Assembly (NCBI RefSeq): GCF_000321225.1
Contig: NW_004450381.1
Span: 306,451-370,450, forward strand
DNA from: Odobenus rosmarus divergens
Lineage: Eukaryota > Chordata > Mammalia > Carnivora > Odobenidae
Reading direction: 5' to 3'
Length of the DNA: 64,000 nucleotides
The notes beneath the pieces are model-generated. The model had not been told where the DNA came from, made no database searches, and saw only the letters and a list, made by a program, of their open reading frames with translations. The position numbers and the translations under genes were made by a program. This document shows positions 49,679 through 61,499 of this stretch, piece after piece. Every line of letters starts with the position of its first letter. Position 1 is the first letter of the stretch.

Positions 49679-49869
49679 GGGCTCCTGGGTGGCTCAGTCA
49701 GTTAAGCGTCTGCCTTTGGCTCAGGTCATGATCCCAGGGTCCTGGGATCCAGCCCCGCATCGGGCTCCCTGCTCTGTGGAAAGCCTGCTTCTCCCTCTCC
49801 CACTCCCCCTGCTTGTGTGTGTCTCTCTGTCAAATAAATAAATAAATAAAATCTTTAAAAAAAAAAATA
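49679..49869 (+). repeat. Can-SINE
   Basis: Head GGGCTCCTGGGTGGCTCAGT, AAATAAATAAATAAAATC tail. Confidence 0.93.
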
Positions 49870-50215
49870 AAGGTAATGACTGAGCATTCTATTTTTCAGA
49901 TTTGCATTAAAATTTAAGTTATAAAAAAATTAATTTGTAAAATACTCAGTGGAAAAAAATTACAACTGAAAACACGTTTTTTCTGGTTTTGCCTTAAAAG
50001 GCAAGTAACAATTTGAGGGACAGAGTTAAATGGATTTAATAATAATTTTATGATTAATGCTTGGAGTCCCAAGTATTGCTCTTTCTCCAAGTCATAATAT
50101 TTTAATTTACAGATAGTAGAAAGAGAATGTTTTTTTTATTCATACCTGGGAAACTCATACAAATATTGGTAATTATGAAAAATTTCGTGTTTTATAAAGT
50201 GGACCAAGGAGTTAG

Positions 50216-50439
50216 TTTTATTATTTATTTTCAGGGAGAGACAGAGAGAGGGAGAACATGCGTTTGAGTGGTGGGGCAGAGGGAGAGGGAGAATCTTAAG
50301 CAGGCTCCACATTCCACACACAGTGCAGAGCCTGATACAGGGCTCTATCTCACAACCCTGAGATCATGACCTGAGTCGAAATTGAAAAATCGAAATCAAG
50401 AGTCAGTCACTTAACTGACTGAGCCACCCAGGCGCCCCC
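50216..50439 (-). repeat. Can-SINE, older type
   Basis: Minus copy. CCAAGGAGTTAGTTTTAT before and CCAAGGAGTTGAGTTTTAT after form a decayed target-site duplication. Confidence 0.9.
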
Positions 50440-51030
50440 CAAGGAGTTGAGTTTTATAATTTACATACTCTTCTCCTACCACACAGAAGTCACAAAACAG
50501 GAAAACCCTAATAATGATATTTGTTTCTGATAATGAAAATTTTCGGATCTGTGTATAAGGGAAGTTCTAATGTGAATGAGAACTTTGAGTTACAGGAGAC
50601 TTTGTAGAAATCATGTAGCTGGAAGCTGAAGTCGATGGAAACCTGGAAAAATGGTTTACGTCTAATCTTATTCCATTAAAAAAATAACATTTAAGCACAA
50701 ACATAAGATACAATAATGAGAGTGAACACGCAAATTAAAATCGGGTCTAGGTAAGAAGAGAAAAACCTGCGGGCAGGAGCTACTAGGAGACTACAAATCT
50801 AGACACCTGTAGACGGATCACATTCCTCAATTTCCCCACACTCTGCACTGTACCTGCTCTAGACCCTTGGCCTCTGAGCCTTTCAGTGCAGGAACCTGCT
50901 GTCTCATGTCTGGAGCACAAAGAGGCCAACGAGATGAGGAGCTTCACTGTCTGGCCTTTCTCTCCAATGTAAAACATTCTTTCCTTATCTCCCTTTCACC
51001 TAAGAAACAGATTGCCCCTGTCTTTATTTT

Positions 51031-51229
51031 TATTTTATTTATTTATTTTTAAAATTTTATTTATTTGACAAGAGAGAGAGAGAGAACAAGCAGGGGAAGC
51101 GGCAGAAGGAGAGGGAGAAGCAGACTCCCCGCTAAGCAGGGAGCCCGACGCGGGACTCGATCCCAGGACGCTGGGATCATGACCTGAGCTGAAGGCAGAT
51201 GCTTAACCAACTGAGCCACCCAGGCGCCT
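51031..51229 (-). repeat. Can-SINE
   Basis: T-rich tail then body; head ends CCACCCAGGCGCC at about 51229. Confidence 0.93.
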
Positions 51230-51253
51230 GTTTTTATTTTTAAAAAATGAAAT

Positions 51254-51438
51254 GGGGGGCGCCTGGGTGGCTCAATCAGTTGGGTGTCGGACTCTTCGTT
51301 TCAGTTCAGGTCATGATCTCACGGGTCATGGGATGGAGCCCCGCATCTGGCTCCCCTCAGTCTGGCTTGAGGATTTTTGGCCTCTGCCATTCCCTGCACT
51401 CACGCGCACTCATTCTCCTCTCTAAAAATAAATATCTT
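51254..51438 (+). repeat. Can-SINE, older cat-like subfamily
   Basis: The body has TCGGACTCTTCGTTTCAG and CATGATCTCACGGGTCATGG, the older SINEC form shared with felids. Confidence 0.88.
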
Positions 51439-51634
51439 TTTTTTTTTAATTTTTTATTTATTTGACTGAGAGAGAGAGACAATGAGAGAGGGAACACAAG
51501 CAGGGGGAGTGGGAGAGGGAGAAGCAGACCTCCCACTGAGCAGGGAGCCCGATGTGGGGCTCAATCCCAGGACCCTGGGATCATGACCCGAGCCAAAGGC
51601 AGATTCTTAACGACTGAGCCACCCTGGCGCCCCT
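51439..51634 (-). repeat. Can-SINE
   Basis: Minus copy placed directly at the tail of the preceding plus SINE. The pair is tail-to-tail. Confidence 0.92.
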
Positions 51635-51682
51635 AAATCTTTAAATAATGAAATAGGAAATAAAAGTCATGGGTAGAAAACT

Positions 51683-51861
51683 TTTTTAAGATTTTATTTA
51701 TTTATTCATGAAAGACAGAGAGAGAGAGAGAGAGAGAGAGACAGAGGGAGAAGCAGGCTCCCAAGGAGCAGGGAGCCCGACACGGGACTCGATCCCAGGA
51801 CCCTGGGATCATGACCTGAGCCGAAGGCAGACACTTAACCATCTGAGCCACCCAGGCGCCC
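51683..51861 (-). repeat. Can-SINE
   Basis: GGGTAGAAAACT before and GGGCAGAAAACT after. The body includes a long GA run. Confidence 0.92.
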
Positions 51862-52077
51862 GGGCAGAAAACTCTTGATATCATTCTAAATTAACTTCTA
51901 GTTATTGCTAATAATCACAAAGAAAATACAATTAATGTATTAAAATAAATATACAAAAAGACAAGGACAAGAAAGAGGATGTGTGGGTATATATTTGGAG
52001 AGGATTCCGTGACGAAAGGGAAGGGGAACCAGGTGAGCAAACACCCAGGTGGACTCTGCTATAGAAAGGGACGATGG

Positions 52078-52260
52078 GGGGCACCGGGGTGGCTCAGGTC
52101 ATTATCCCAGGGTCCTGGGATTGAGCCCCGCATCGGGCTCCCTGCTCTGCAGGAAGCCTGCTTCTCCCTCCTCTACTCCCCCTGCTTGTGTTCCCTCTCT
52201 CGCTGTGTCTCTGTCAAATAAATAAATAAATAAATCTTTAAAAAAAAAAAAAAAAAAAAA
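52078..52260 (+). repeat. Can-SINE with an internal deletion and perfect target-site duplication
   Basis: GAAAGGGACGATGG at 52064-52077 and 52261-52274. The segment between the A and B boxes (TCGTTAAGCGTCTGCCTTCG) is missing. Confidence 0.94.
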
Positions 52261-52279
52261 GAAAGGGACGATGGCCTTC

Positions 52280-54230
52280 GGGCATCTGGGCAGTCTGTAG
52301 GTAGTAGGCTGGCACTCAGAGCAAGATTAAACTCTGCCAAGATGTTAGAAGAAAAAAAGGCTAAGGCAAGAATGAGCTGAAATTGAAAAGAGACAAAGCT
52401 ACAGTTTGGGGCTGATGAGTATTGTTGACAGATACTGGGCCCTGCAACTTAAGTTTTTGTTTGATCCACTCATTTGATGTCCTACAAAAAATACTTTGGA
52501 ATTCTGTCATTTTATCTATGCTTTCTCTATCTTCAACTGGACTCCAGATGCCCAGAGAGCATATATTTTGCCTGAAGTCTGTAATCTTAGCCTGCCCTGG
52601 CTGATGTTTGATAAATGTGAAAAGAAAACAAAGTCTCACTTTCCTGAAAACCTGGCCCGGAGCAGCCCTCTCCCACATCTTGGGTGAGCGCATCCCTCCA
52701 GCCTGGTGGCAAGGAATATGCTCTGACCCCCTGCTAATGCCCCCCTCCCTGGTTTCCCCAGCCTCTTACCACCTGGCTCTACCAGTGTAGCCATCCTGCC
52801 CTGATCTGCCTTCTGTCATCTAATGTCACCCCAGCACAATCAGCCCAACTCCCAATCACCCTGCTCTCCCACATCCAGACCCTACCTACCCCACTCTGGC
52901 TATCGCTCCCACCATTTCAGTAGGGAACACCTGATGGTCCAAAGTCAACAGTGCAAGTCTAGTTCTCTCCCTCTGATCCTCTATGGCACCTGAAGGAGGA
53001 GACTTCACCCATCCTTCTCACTCCCTGCTGCTCAGCTCTTCTTTTTTGTGGTATTCTATAAAGTAACACTACTACTAGGTGGGTACTTCCCATTTGGCAT
53101 TTGTGGAAAGCAAGGCTCTGTAAAGTCAGGTGCCTTGTTCTCCAGGATTCTGGCAGACTTGCCCAGGGAGGCTCCACTCTCTGCTCTTCCATGTCACCTC
53201 CTCGCACCTCCTCCAACCCACACCACATGGCACTCTCTGAAGGAGGACATTTGTTTTGCTTATTTTGCACTCCATGTCACAGGTCTCTTGTAAACTACTC
53301 TCTGGAGAAGTCTGCAAAATCAAGATTAAAGAGAGAGGAGAAAACTATAAGTTGATGTCCCCCATCTGCTGAGGATAAATGGCCAAGCAGAGGAGCAAGG
53401 TGCCAGAGGACAGAAGTGACAGGCACATGGGTCTAAGGACAGTAGAAGATAGACCTTTAAAAAAGACAAACAACTGGGTCACTGCTCTGCCTTTTAAACC
53501 TCCCAACACCTATTCTCTGCATAAGAGCAACATCCAAACTCCAATCTTTGAGGCTCTGCCTCATCTGAGTCCTGACTCCTCCCATCTCCGACCTCGATTC
53601 ACACCTCTCTGCTCCTCCCCTCCAATCTACACTGGCTTCCTTTTAGTTTCTCAAACTTGCCGAGCTCTTTCCCAGATATGGACTTATGACAGACGCAAGG
53701 ACAGGACGTAAATGCAATTCTACAACTGCACAGCTTAAAATGCTGTTGCCCAGAATCGTCAAGCTGGTCCTAAGCAACCCTGGACCTCTGCTCTTCTTTC
53801 ACAGTTGAAGACATGTAGTCAACCCCCTGATCAAAATAAAAAAAATCCTAAGGACAACCCAAGCTGCCTTAAAACCACCTTATACAGCTGCACATGCAGA
53901 CAATGAGAGCAAGAAGGATCTCCAGGCAGTAGCCACTACAGATGGAGCATTTATTCTACTCAGAGCACTGGGCTAGGTTCTATACTGTGTATTCAGAATA
54001 TATAAAGATACAACTTGAATATCAGACCAACCTAAAACTAAGGTCTAAGATCTACAACAAAAGGGCGTAAGCAATCTCTTGTATGCTTAAAACAGGTATA
54101 AAGTGGCACTGTGGTGACTCATGCTATGAACTTTGGTGCGGGGCGGAACTAGACTGATGCCCTATGTGACCATGGCAAACTGCTCAAGCTGTCCAAGTCT
54201 CAATTTCCTTCTGACTTTGAAAGGTTCTTA
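52280..54230. other. Intronic sequence without a gene
   Basis: CRKL intron 2. Bases 53470-53690 look like an L2 3' end (CTTCCTTTTAGTTTCTCAAA near 53637). Nothing else was recognised. Confidence 0.5.
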
Positions 54231-54231
54231 T

Positions 54232-54420
54232 AGGGATGCCTGGGTGGCTTAGTCGGTTAAGCGTCTGCCTTTGGCTCACGTCATGATCCCAAGGGTCCTG
54301 GGATCGAGTCCCGTATCAGGCTCCTTGCTCAGCAGGGAACCCGCTTTTCCCTCTGCCTGCCGCTCTCCCTGTTTGTGCGCCCTGTCTCTCTGACAAATAA
54401 ATAAATAAAAACTTAAAAAA
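54232..54420 (+). repeat. Can-SINE
   Basis: GGGATGCCTGGGTGGCTTAG head; GAAAGGTTCTTATAG and GAAAGGTTCTTGTAG flanks. Confidence 0.92.
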
Positions 54421-54429
54421 GAAAAAAAG

Positions 54430-56090
54430 AAAGGTTCTTGTAGTAACTAAAGGAAGTACTACATGGGAATTGTTAACCAGGACACCCAGCTAAGTAAGTG
54501 GTAGCGGTTATCAGAGTGGGGATTCCTGAATAGAACCCAACCCCCACACCCATGTTCATGCTCATGCTCCCAGCTGGTCACTGCCCTCTGGAAGCATGCT
54601 GGGAAGAAATGGAATCAGCATGGAGAAGCACTGTATTAAAGTGGGTTTCAACCTTGTTCGTAACAACATGGGTCCTCTCAAAACTGATGGGATGGGAAGG
54701 ATGCCATACATTAGAATGAGAGGAGAAAAGGGGCAGGCCTGAAAAGTAGGGTCTAATAAATTACTGTGATGGATACCAAGCAGCTGAGGAAGACAATGGG
54801 AAGATGGAGAAGATGAGCCAAGTACTGAAAACTGCCAAGGACATTCAAACTTCGTGCCTTCTAATTAACCTGTGATTCTGACAGTCTTTAAAGGATACTT
54901 TCCACACCATTCTACATCATCAATTTAGTAAGATTTACTGCATATCTATTGCAGCTCAGTTCCCATCCTCAAGGAACCTCTTGTCTTCACTGTGGGATAG
55001 ACAATAAATAATCTACTGTCCAGATGTGGCAGATGCTCAATGAATGTTTGTTAGAGAATAAACAGTATAAAAAGCAGCAAGTGGAAGAAAAACAGTACTG
55101 AGAGTCCATGCTGCAGAGCACAGGAGCAGAGAGCTATTGCTCTGACCCAGGGAACCTTGACTAGTAGAGATAAGTCAAGGTTCAGGCTAGGAAGAGAGAA
55201 TGGATGAGAGACATCTGATGGTCACCTGACCATTAATGCCTCATTCTGGCCTTGCAGGAGCTCTCACATGTCAAAACATAGCATGTCATTCCTCATGTTC
55301 TTGCTAGCTCAGTCCAAGGCCCTTCCCATGGGGAACAAGCCCTAGAACACCAACACAGGAAAGATGCCCTGGCTCTGTTATGCTGCCGGCTGCCCACAAT
55401 TACAGGCCTGGCTGTGGACCAGCTTCTTCAAGGCTCCACTAAAGAATGCTCGGACTCAGATCCTAAAATGCCATCTTGCTGCTCCTCTCATCACACCCGA
55501 TTCTGGTACAATGCCCTTCCTTTGGCTTCACGGTAGGACTGAGCCCAAAGAACCACTCACTTCAGAGAGCAGACTGACCTCAAAGTTGGTGGATATCAAC
55601 TCAGTTCAAGGAGCACTCTAAGCCTGGAAGACGTGGCTGATCCTATCAACAGATCAAGAGGAGACACATACCTTACTAAATGTCACCCCATGACAATCCT
55701 TATCATTAGAAGAACTGCCACACTATTATCTTTGTGCCTGGCTGCACTCAGCACTTGGGAAGTGTACATATCAACTCTAAAATTAAGCACACATCGGTAG
55801 GACACTAGTCAGTCCCATTCTTTGTGTCTAGTGAGAACCATGCAAGAAGGCAAGAGGGCACTTCCTGATGCTGGCGATGGTTTCCTATAGCTCTACTTGT
55901 CCAGAGCATAAAGAAGGGCTCTGGCAATAATTCTACTGCCTGACTTCTGGCACTTGATTCCAAGAGCAGTCAAAGCCCTGGAGGGCCCAAGCACTGGCTG
56001 CCACAGCAGTTCTCTGCTTCCCCAGTCAGTCTCCTTTCCCCATTCGGATGTTTTCAGATTGTACTCTCTGGTTATATAAAAATAAAATCA
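54430..56090. other. Intronic sequence without a gene
   Basis: CRKL intron 2. No exon, young repeat or long frame with recognisable homology was seen. Confidence 0.5.
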
Positions 56091-56283
56091 GGGGGCGCCT
56101 GGGTGGCTCAGTTGTTAAGCGTCTGCCTTCGGCTCAGGTCATGATCCCAGGGTTCTGGGATCGAGCCCCACATCGGGCTCCCTGCTCCGCGGGAAGGCTG
56201 CTTCTCCCTCTCCCATTCCCCCTGCTTGTGATCCCTCTCTCGCTGTGTCTATGTCAAATAAATAAAATCTTTAAATAAAATAA
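56091..56283 (+). repeat. Can-SINE
   Basis: Full copy with a TAAAA-repeat tail. AAAATAAAATCAGG flanks both ends. Confidence 0.94.
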
Positions 56284-56373
56284 AATAAAATAAAATCAGG
56301 AGTACAATGGGTTACAATGGAATCAGAAGTTCTAACTTGGGTGACATGAATGTGTCTCAGAAATCAAAGAACA

Positions 56374-56566
56374 GGGGCGCCTGGGTGGCTCAGTCATTAA
56401 GCATCTGCTTTCGGCTCAGGTCATGATCCCAGGGTCCTGGGATTGAGCCCCGCATCGGGCTCCCTGCTCGGCGGGAAGCCTGCTTCTCTCTCTCTCCCAC
56501 TCCCCCTGCTTGTGTTCCCTCTCTTGCTGTCTCTGTCAAATAAATAAAATCTTAAAAAAAAAAAAA
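56374..56566 (+). repeat. Can-SINE, source of a duplicated gap-edge sequence
   Basis: GAAATCAAAGAACA flanks at 56360-56373 and 56567-56580. Its 3' flank reappears at 60832-60867 next to a gap. Confidence 0.95.
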
Positions 56567-57422
56567 GAAATCAAAGAACATCCCGAAAGTATACGCAGAA
56601 TTGTATGTAAGCGCATTGTATGTTTAAGTGTAATGTATGTTGTTTTCCTGGAGAAAGCTTTCATCAGATTCTAAAAGGGGGTCCATAACCCAAAAAAGGT
56701 ATAAAACACAACAAAAACCCACGTCCTGCAACCACCAGGCAGTTTTAACTCTGTGGTTTGTGGCTTTCATTCATTTACTTGTTCAACAAATAGTGATTAT
56801 TTCCGTGGCAGGCCCCGTAAGGATACAACAGAGAACAAAGCGGACAACAGCACTGCCCCAGCTGCCTGGGGTCGTCACCTGTTTTAACACCTGCCCTTGT
56901 GCTCTCCATGCACCAGTACCTGAAAAAAAGCTCCCAGAGCTTAAGAGGATTTTAAGGGCTACAACCCTCCTTGTCCGTGTGCCCTGAGTAGCAGTCAAGT
57001 AGTCTCATGCACTCTCCCCTACAACCAATGCTACTTCCTGGTTTTTAATACTGAAGACTTGTTCTGTTCCTTGAAATTTACATTATCCTTCAGGGCAGCA
57101 ACTCGATTTAATTAAGAGGGCTGCTTACCAGTTAACACTTCTTATGAAAACAGGGATTTTATTTTAAGATGGGCCAGGGGTTAAAGGTATTACAGGCCAG
57201 TATGCTGTGATGCAAGAGAAATGTGGGCTATGGGAAGGAAGAAGTAAAACTTATCTCCATCTGCAGATGATGGGATCCTATATATAGAAAATTCCAAAGA
57301 TTCCACAAGAAAACTACTAGAGCTAATAAAATTCAGCAAAGTTACAGGGTACAAGATCAACACACAAGTACCAGTTGTGTTTCTATAAACCAGTTAATGA
57401 AGAATTAACGCAATTCCATTTA

Positions 57423-57524
57423 GGGGCACCTGGCGGCTCAGTTGGTGGAACATGTAACTCTTGTTGATCTTGGAGATGTGGGTTTAAGCACCATAACTTA
57501 AAAAAAAAAAAAAAAAAAAAAACT
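57423..57524 (+). repeat. Short old tRNA-related SINE
   Basis: GGGGCACCTGGCGGCTCAGT head but only about 75 bp of body before the A-tail, differing from the other copies. Confidence 0.75.
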
Positions 57525-57540
57525 TAAAAAACAAAAACAC

Positions 57541-57738
57541 AGGAGCACCTGGGTGGCTCAGTTGGTTAAGCATCTGCCTTCAGCTCAGGTCATGATCCCA
57601 GGGTCCTGGGATGGAGTCCCACATCAGGCTCCCTGGCTCAGCAGGGATCCTGCTTCTCCCCTCCCCCCCTGCCTGCAGCTCCCCCTGCTTGTGCTCTCGT
57701 TCTCTGAAAAATAAATTTAAAAATCTTAAAAAAAAACC
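57541..57738 (+). repeat. Can-SINE
   Basis: GGAGCACCTGGGTGGCTCAG head; A-tail at about 57727. Confidence 0.92.
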
Positions 57739-57790
57739 AAACAAACCCAAAACACAATTCCATTTACAGTGGCATCTAAGAGAATAAAAT

Positions 57791-57984
57791 AGGGCGCCTG
57801 GGTGGCTCAGTCGTTGAGTGTCTGCCTTCGGCTCAGGTCATGATCTCAGGGTCCTGGAATCGAGTCCCACATCGGGCTCCCTGCTCGGTAGGAGTCCTGC
57901 TTCTCTCTCTTCCACTCCCCCTGCTGTGTTCCCTCTCTCGCTGTGTCTCTCTCTGTCAAATAAATAAAAATCTTAAAAAAAAAA
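57791..57984 (+). repeat. Can-SINE
   Basis: AGAATAAAATA flanks on both sides. Confidence 0.93.
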
Positions 57985-58430
57985 AGAATAAAATAACTGG
58001 GAATAAATTAATAGTGTGTATTACCAAAGTAAAACTTGTACATTGAATGCTACAATATGTTGCTGAAAAAATTAAAGACTTAAGTAAACAGCAAGACATC
58101 TTGTGTTCATGGATAGGAAGCCTTAGTATTATCAAGATGTCAACACTAACCACAGATCTACAAATTCAATACAATCCCTATTAAAATTCAAACATTTTTT
58201 GCAGAACTGGAAAAGCTAATCTTCAAATTCACATGGAATTGCAAGACACCCTGAATAGCTACAACAATCTTGCAAAAGAATAACAAAGCGTAAGACTCAT
58301 ACTTCCTGACTTCACAACTACTACACAAAGCTACAGTAATCAAAACAATGTGGTACTGGCATACAGACACACATACAGACCAACGGAATAGAACTGAGAG
58401 TTCAGAAGTAAACACATTTATGACCAAATG

Positions 58431-58623
58431 ATTTTTTTTAAAGATTTATTTATGAGAGAGAGAGAGAGCACGTGAGAGTGTGGGGGAGAGAGGCAGAGGC
58501 AGAGAGAATCAAGCTGACTCCCCACTGAGCGTGGAGCCTGACATGGGGCTCACCCATGAGATCACAACCTGAGCCAAAACCAAGAGTTGGACGTTCAATC
58601 AACTGAGCCACCCAGGCGCCCCT
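58431..58623 (-). repeat. Can-SINE, older type
   Basis: GACCAAATGATTTTTT before and GACCAAATGATTTTTT after, inside the L1. Confidence 0.92.
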
Positions 58624-58637
58624 AGGACCAAATGATT

Positions 58638-58831
58638 TTTTTTTTTTTAAGATTTTTATTTTATTTTTGACAGAGAGAGGGAGTGTACAAGCAGGGGAAG
58701 AAGCAGGCAGAGGGAGAGGGAGAAGCAGGCTCCCCACCGAGCAGGGAGCCCGACGCGGGGCTCGATCCCAGGACCCTGGGATCATGACCTGAGCCGAAGG
58801 CAGGTGCCCGTCTGAGCCACCCAGGCGCCCC
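58638..58831 (-). repeat. Can-SINE
   Basis: Inserted into the target-site copy left by the previous SINE, so GGACCAAATGATTTTT occurs three times in 430 bp. Confidence 0.92.
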
Positions 58832-59142
58832 CGGACCAAATGATTTTTGACAAGAGTGCCAAGTTCATTCAAATGAGGAAACTGGTGCTGGTACAATTGG
58901 ATTTCTACATGCAAAAGGAAGGATTTGGACTGCTACACCAAACCATATACAAAAATTAACTCACAATGGAGAAACAAATTACATATAAGAGCTACACCCA
59001 TAAAACTCTTAGAAGAAAACACTGGGGTAAATCTTTGTGACCTTGAATTTGGTAATGGATTCTTAGATATGACATTAAAAGCATGAGTAGCAAAAGAAAA
59101 ATTAGGTAAGTTGCATTTCATCAAAATTAAGAATGTGCATCA

Positions 59143-59326
59143 GGGCACCTGGGTGGCTCAGTTGGTTAAGCGTCTGCCTTCAGCTCAGGTACTGATCCCA
59201 GGGTCCTGGGATCGAGTCCCGCATCGGGCTCCCTGCTCAGTGGGGAGTCTGCTTCTCCCTCTCCCACTCCCCCTGTTTGTGTTCCCTCTCTCGCTCTGTC
59301 AAATAAATAAATAAAATCTTAAAAAG
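59143..59326 (+). repeat. Can-SINE
   Basis: CAGGGCACCTGGGTGGCTCA head, inside the L1. Confidence 0.92.
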
Positions 59327-59872
59327 AAAAAAATGCATCAAAGCACACTATCAAGAAAATGAAAAGAAAACCTACAGAAGGGAAAAAGAACATTTAGAAA
59401 TCATATATCTGGTAAGAATTTAATATCCAGAATAGATAACTCCTAAAGCTCAACAACAATAAAAAACAATCCAATTAAAACATAGGCAAAGGACTTGAGC
59501 ATTTTCCCAAAGCAGATATAAAAAAGGGCCAAGAAGCACAGAAAAGATGTTCAACTTTATTAGTAATTATAGAATGCAAATCGAAATTTTAAAAATGGAA
59601 AAACAGTAAGTGTTGGTGAGGACATGGAGAACTGGAACCCTTGTGTACTGCTGTAAAATGGTGCAGCCACTGTGGAAAACTACGGTGGTTCCTCAAAAAG
59701 TTCAATATGGTTACCATTATGACCCAACAACTCCACTGTTAGGTATATACCCCAAAGAACTGAAAACAGGTATTCAAACAAAATTTGTACATGAATGCTC
59801 GTAACACTATTCTCAATAGCCAAAAGGTGAAAATAACTCTGATGTCTATCACCTAAAGAACGTATAGGGCGG

Positions 59873-60076
59873 GGCGCCTGGGTGGCTCAGTTGGTTGCGC
59901 GACTGCCTCCGGCTCAGGTCATGATCCTGGAGTCCCGGGATCGAGTCCCACATCGGGCTCCCTGCTCAGCGGGGAGTCTGCTTCTCCCTCTGGCCCTCCC
60001 TCCTCTCATGTGCTCTCTCTCTCATTCTCACTCTCTCAAAATAAATAAAAATAAATCTTTAAAAAAAAAAAAAAAA
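59873..60076 (+). repeat. Can-SINE
   Basis: GGGGCGCCTGGGTGGCTCAG head, CTCTCTC-type 3' body, A-tail. Confidence 0.93.
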
Positions 60077-60084
60077 GCATGTAT

Positions 60085-60250
60085 AGGGCGCCTGGGTGGC
60101 TCAGTCGTTCAGCATCTGCCTTCCGCTCAGGTCACGGTCCCAGGGTCCTGGGATCCGCTCCCTGCTCCGTGGGAACCCTGCTTCTCCCACCCCCCCTACT
60201 TGTGTTCCCTCTCTCGCTGTGTCTCTGTCAAATAAATAAAATCTTTAAAA
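60085..60250 (+). repeat. Can-SINE, internally shortened
   Basis: Starts 9 bp after the preceding SINE tail. The segment between GGGATC and GCTCCCTGCTCC is deleted. Confidence 0.9.
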
Positions 60251-60636
60251 TAAATAAATAAATAAATAATGTGTAAATAAAATGTGATATATCAATACAA
60301 TGGAATATTTGGCCATAAAAAGAATGAAGATACAGGCTACCACATGGATGAACCTTGAAACATTACACTAAGTGAAATAAGCCAGACCCAAAGGACAAAT
60401 ATTGTAGGATTCCATTTATATGAGATATCTAGAATAGGCAAATTCATATATATGGAAAGGTGGTTAGAGCTTACCAGGGCCTCAGGAGAGGGGAATGGGG
60501 AGTTACTGCTTAATGGTTACAGAGTTTCTGTTTGGGGTGATGCAAAAGTTTTTGAAATAAATAGTGGTGACAGTTGCACAATTAATGAATGTAACTAATG
60601 CCACTGAATTGTACACTTAAAAAAATAAATTCCAAG

Positions 60637-60832
60637 GTTGCTTGGGTGTCTCTGATGGTTAAAAGTCTGCCTTCGGCTCAGGTCATGATCCCAGGGTCCT
60701 GGGATTGAGCCCCGCATCGGGCTCCCTGCTCGGCGGGAAGCCTGCTTCTCTCTCTCTCCCACTCCCTGCTTGTGCTTGTGTTCCCTCTCTTGCTGTCTCT
60801 GTCAAATAAATAAAATCTTAAAAAAAAAAAAA
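60637..60832 (+). repeat. Can-SINE at a gap edge, probably mis-joined
   Basis: The head is degraded (GGTTGCTTGGGTGTCTCTGA), but from about 60660 it matches the 56374-56566 copy closely, including the CTCTCTCTCTCCCACTCC variant. It is followed by that copy's unique flank. Confidence 0.85.
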
Positions 60833-60867
60833 GAAATCAAAGAACATCCCGAAAGTATACGCAGAAT

Positions 60868-60917
60868 NNNNNNNNNNNNNNNNNNNNNNNNNNNNNNNNN
60901 NNNNNNNNNNNNNNNNN
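60868..60917. other. Assembly gap, 50 N
   Basis: Exactly 50 N. The sequence after it (60918-60949) repeats 60604-60635. Confidence 0.98.
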
Positions 60918-60948
60918 ACTGAATTGTACACTTAAAAAAATAAATTCC

Positions 60949-61148
60949 AGGGCGCCTGGGTGGCTCAGTTGGTTAAGCGACTGCCTTTAGCTCAGGTCAT
61001 GATCCTGGAGTCCCGGGATCGGGTCCCCCGTCGGGCTCCCTGCTCAGCGGGGAGTCTGCTTCTCCCTCTGACCCTCACCCCTCTCATGCTCTATCTCAAT
61101 TCTCTTTCTCAAATAAATAAAATCTTTAAAAAAATAATAAAAAAATAA
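60949..61148 (+). repeat. Can-SINE
   Basis: GGGCGCCTGGGTGGCTCAGT head, A-rich tail. Confidence 0.93.
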
Positions 61149-61282
61149 ATTCCATTATGCAATTTTACAATTAAAAAAAAGAATGTAACACACCAAGACC
61201 AGTGAACTGTATGGTTTAAATGGGTTAATTGTGTAATATATAAATTATACCTCAATAAAGCTGTTTAAAAATAAGACTGTGG

Positions 61283-61479
61283 GGGCACCTGGGTGGCTCA
61301 GTTGGTTGGGCAACTGCCTTCGGCTCAGGTCATGATCCTGGAGTCCCGGGATCGAGTCCCACATCGGGCTCCCCGCTCAGCAGGGAGTCTGCTTCTCCCT
61401 CTGACCCTCTTCCCTCTTGTGCTCTCTCTCATTCTCTCTCTCTCTCAAATAAATAAAATCTTTAAAAAAAAAAAAAAAG
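61283..61479 (+). repeat. Can-SINE
   Basis: GGGGGCACCTGGGTGGCTCA head. AAGACTGTGGG flanks both ends. Confidence 0.93.
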
Positions 61480-61499
61480 ACTGTGGGCTGAGTCCTAGG

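Larger units (their letters stand above)
57245..61275 (+). repeat. Old L1 LINE 3' portion, broken by Can-SINE insertions
   Basis: Sense L1 ORF2 3' sequence starts with CATCTGCAGATGATGGGATC and continues through GTTCATGGATAGGAAGCCTT, TGGAAAAGCTAATCTTCAAA and the 3' UTR (ACTGAATTGTACACTTAAAA), ending CCTCAATAAAGCTGTTTAAA. Reading frames are broken by many stops and about nine SINEs. The copy is inactive. Its 3' end is confused by the gap at 60868. Confidence 0.85.
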
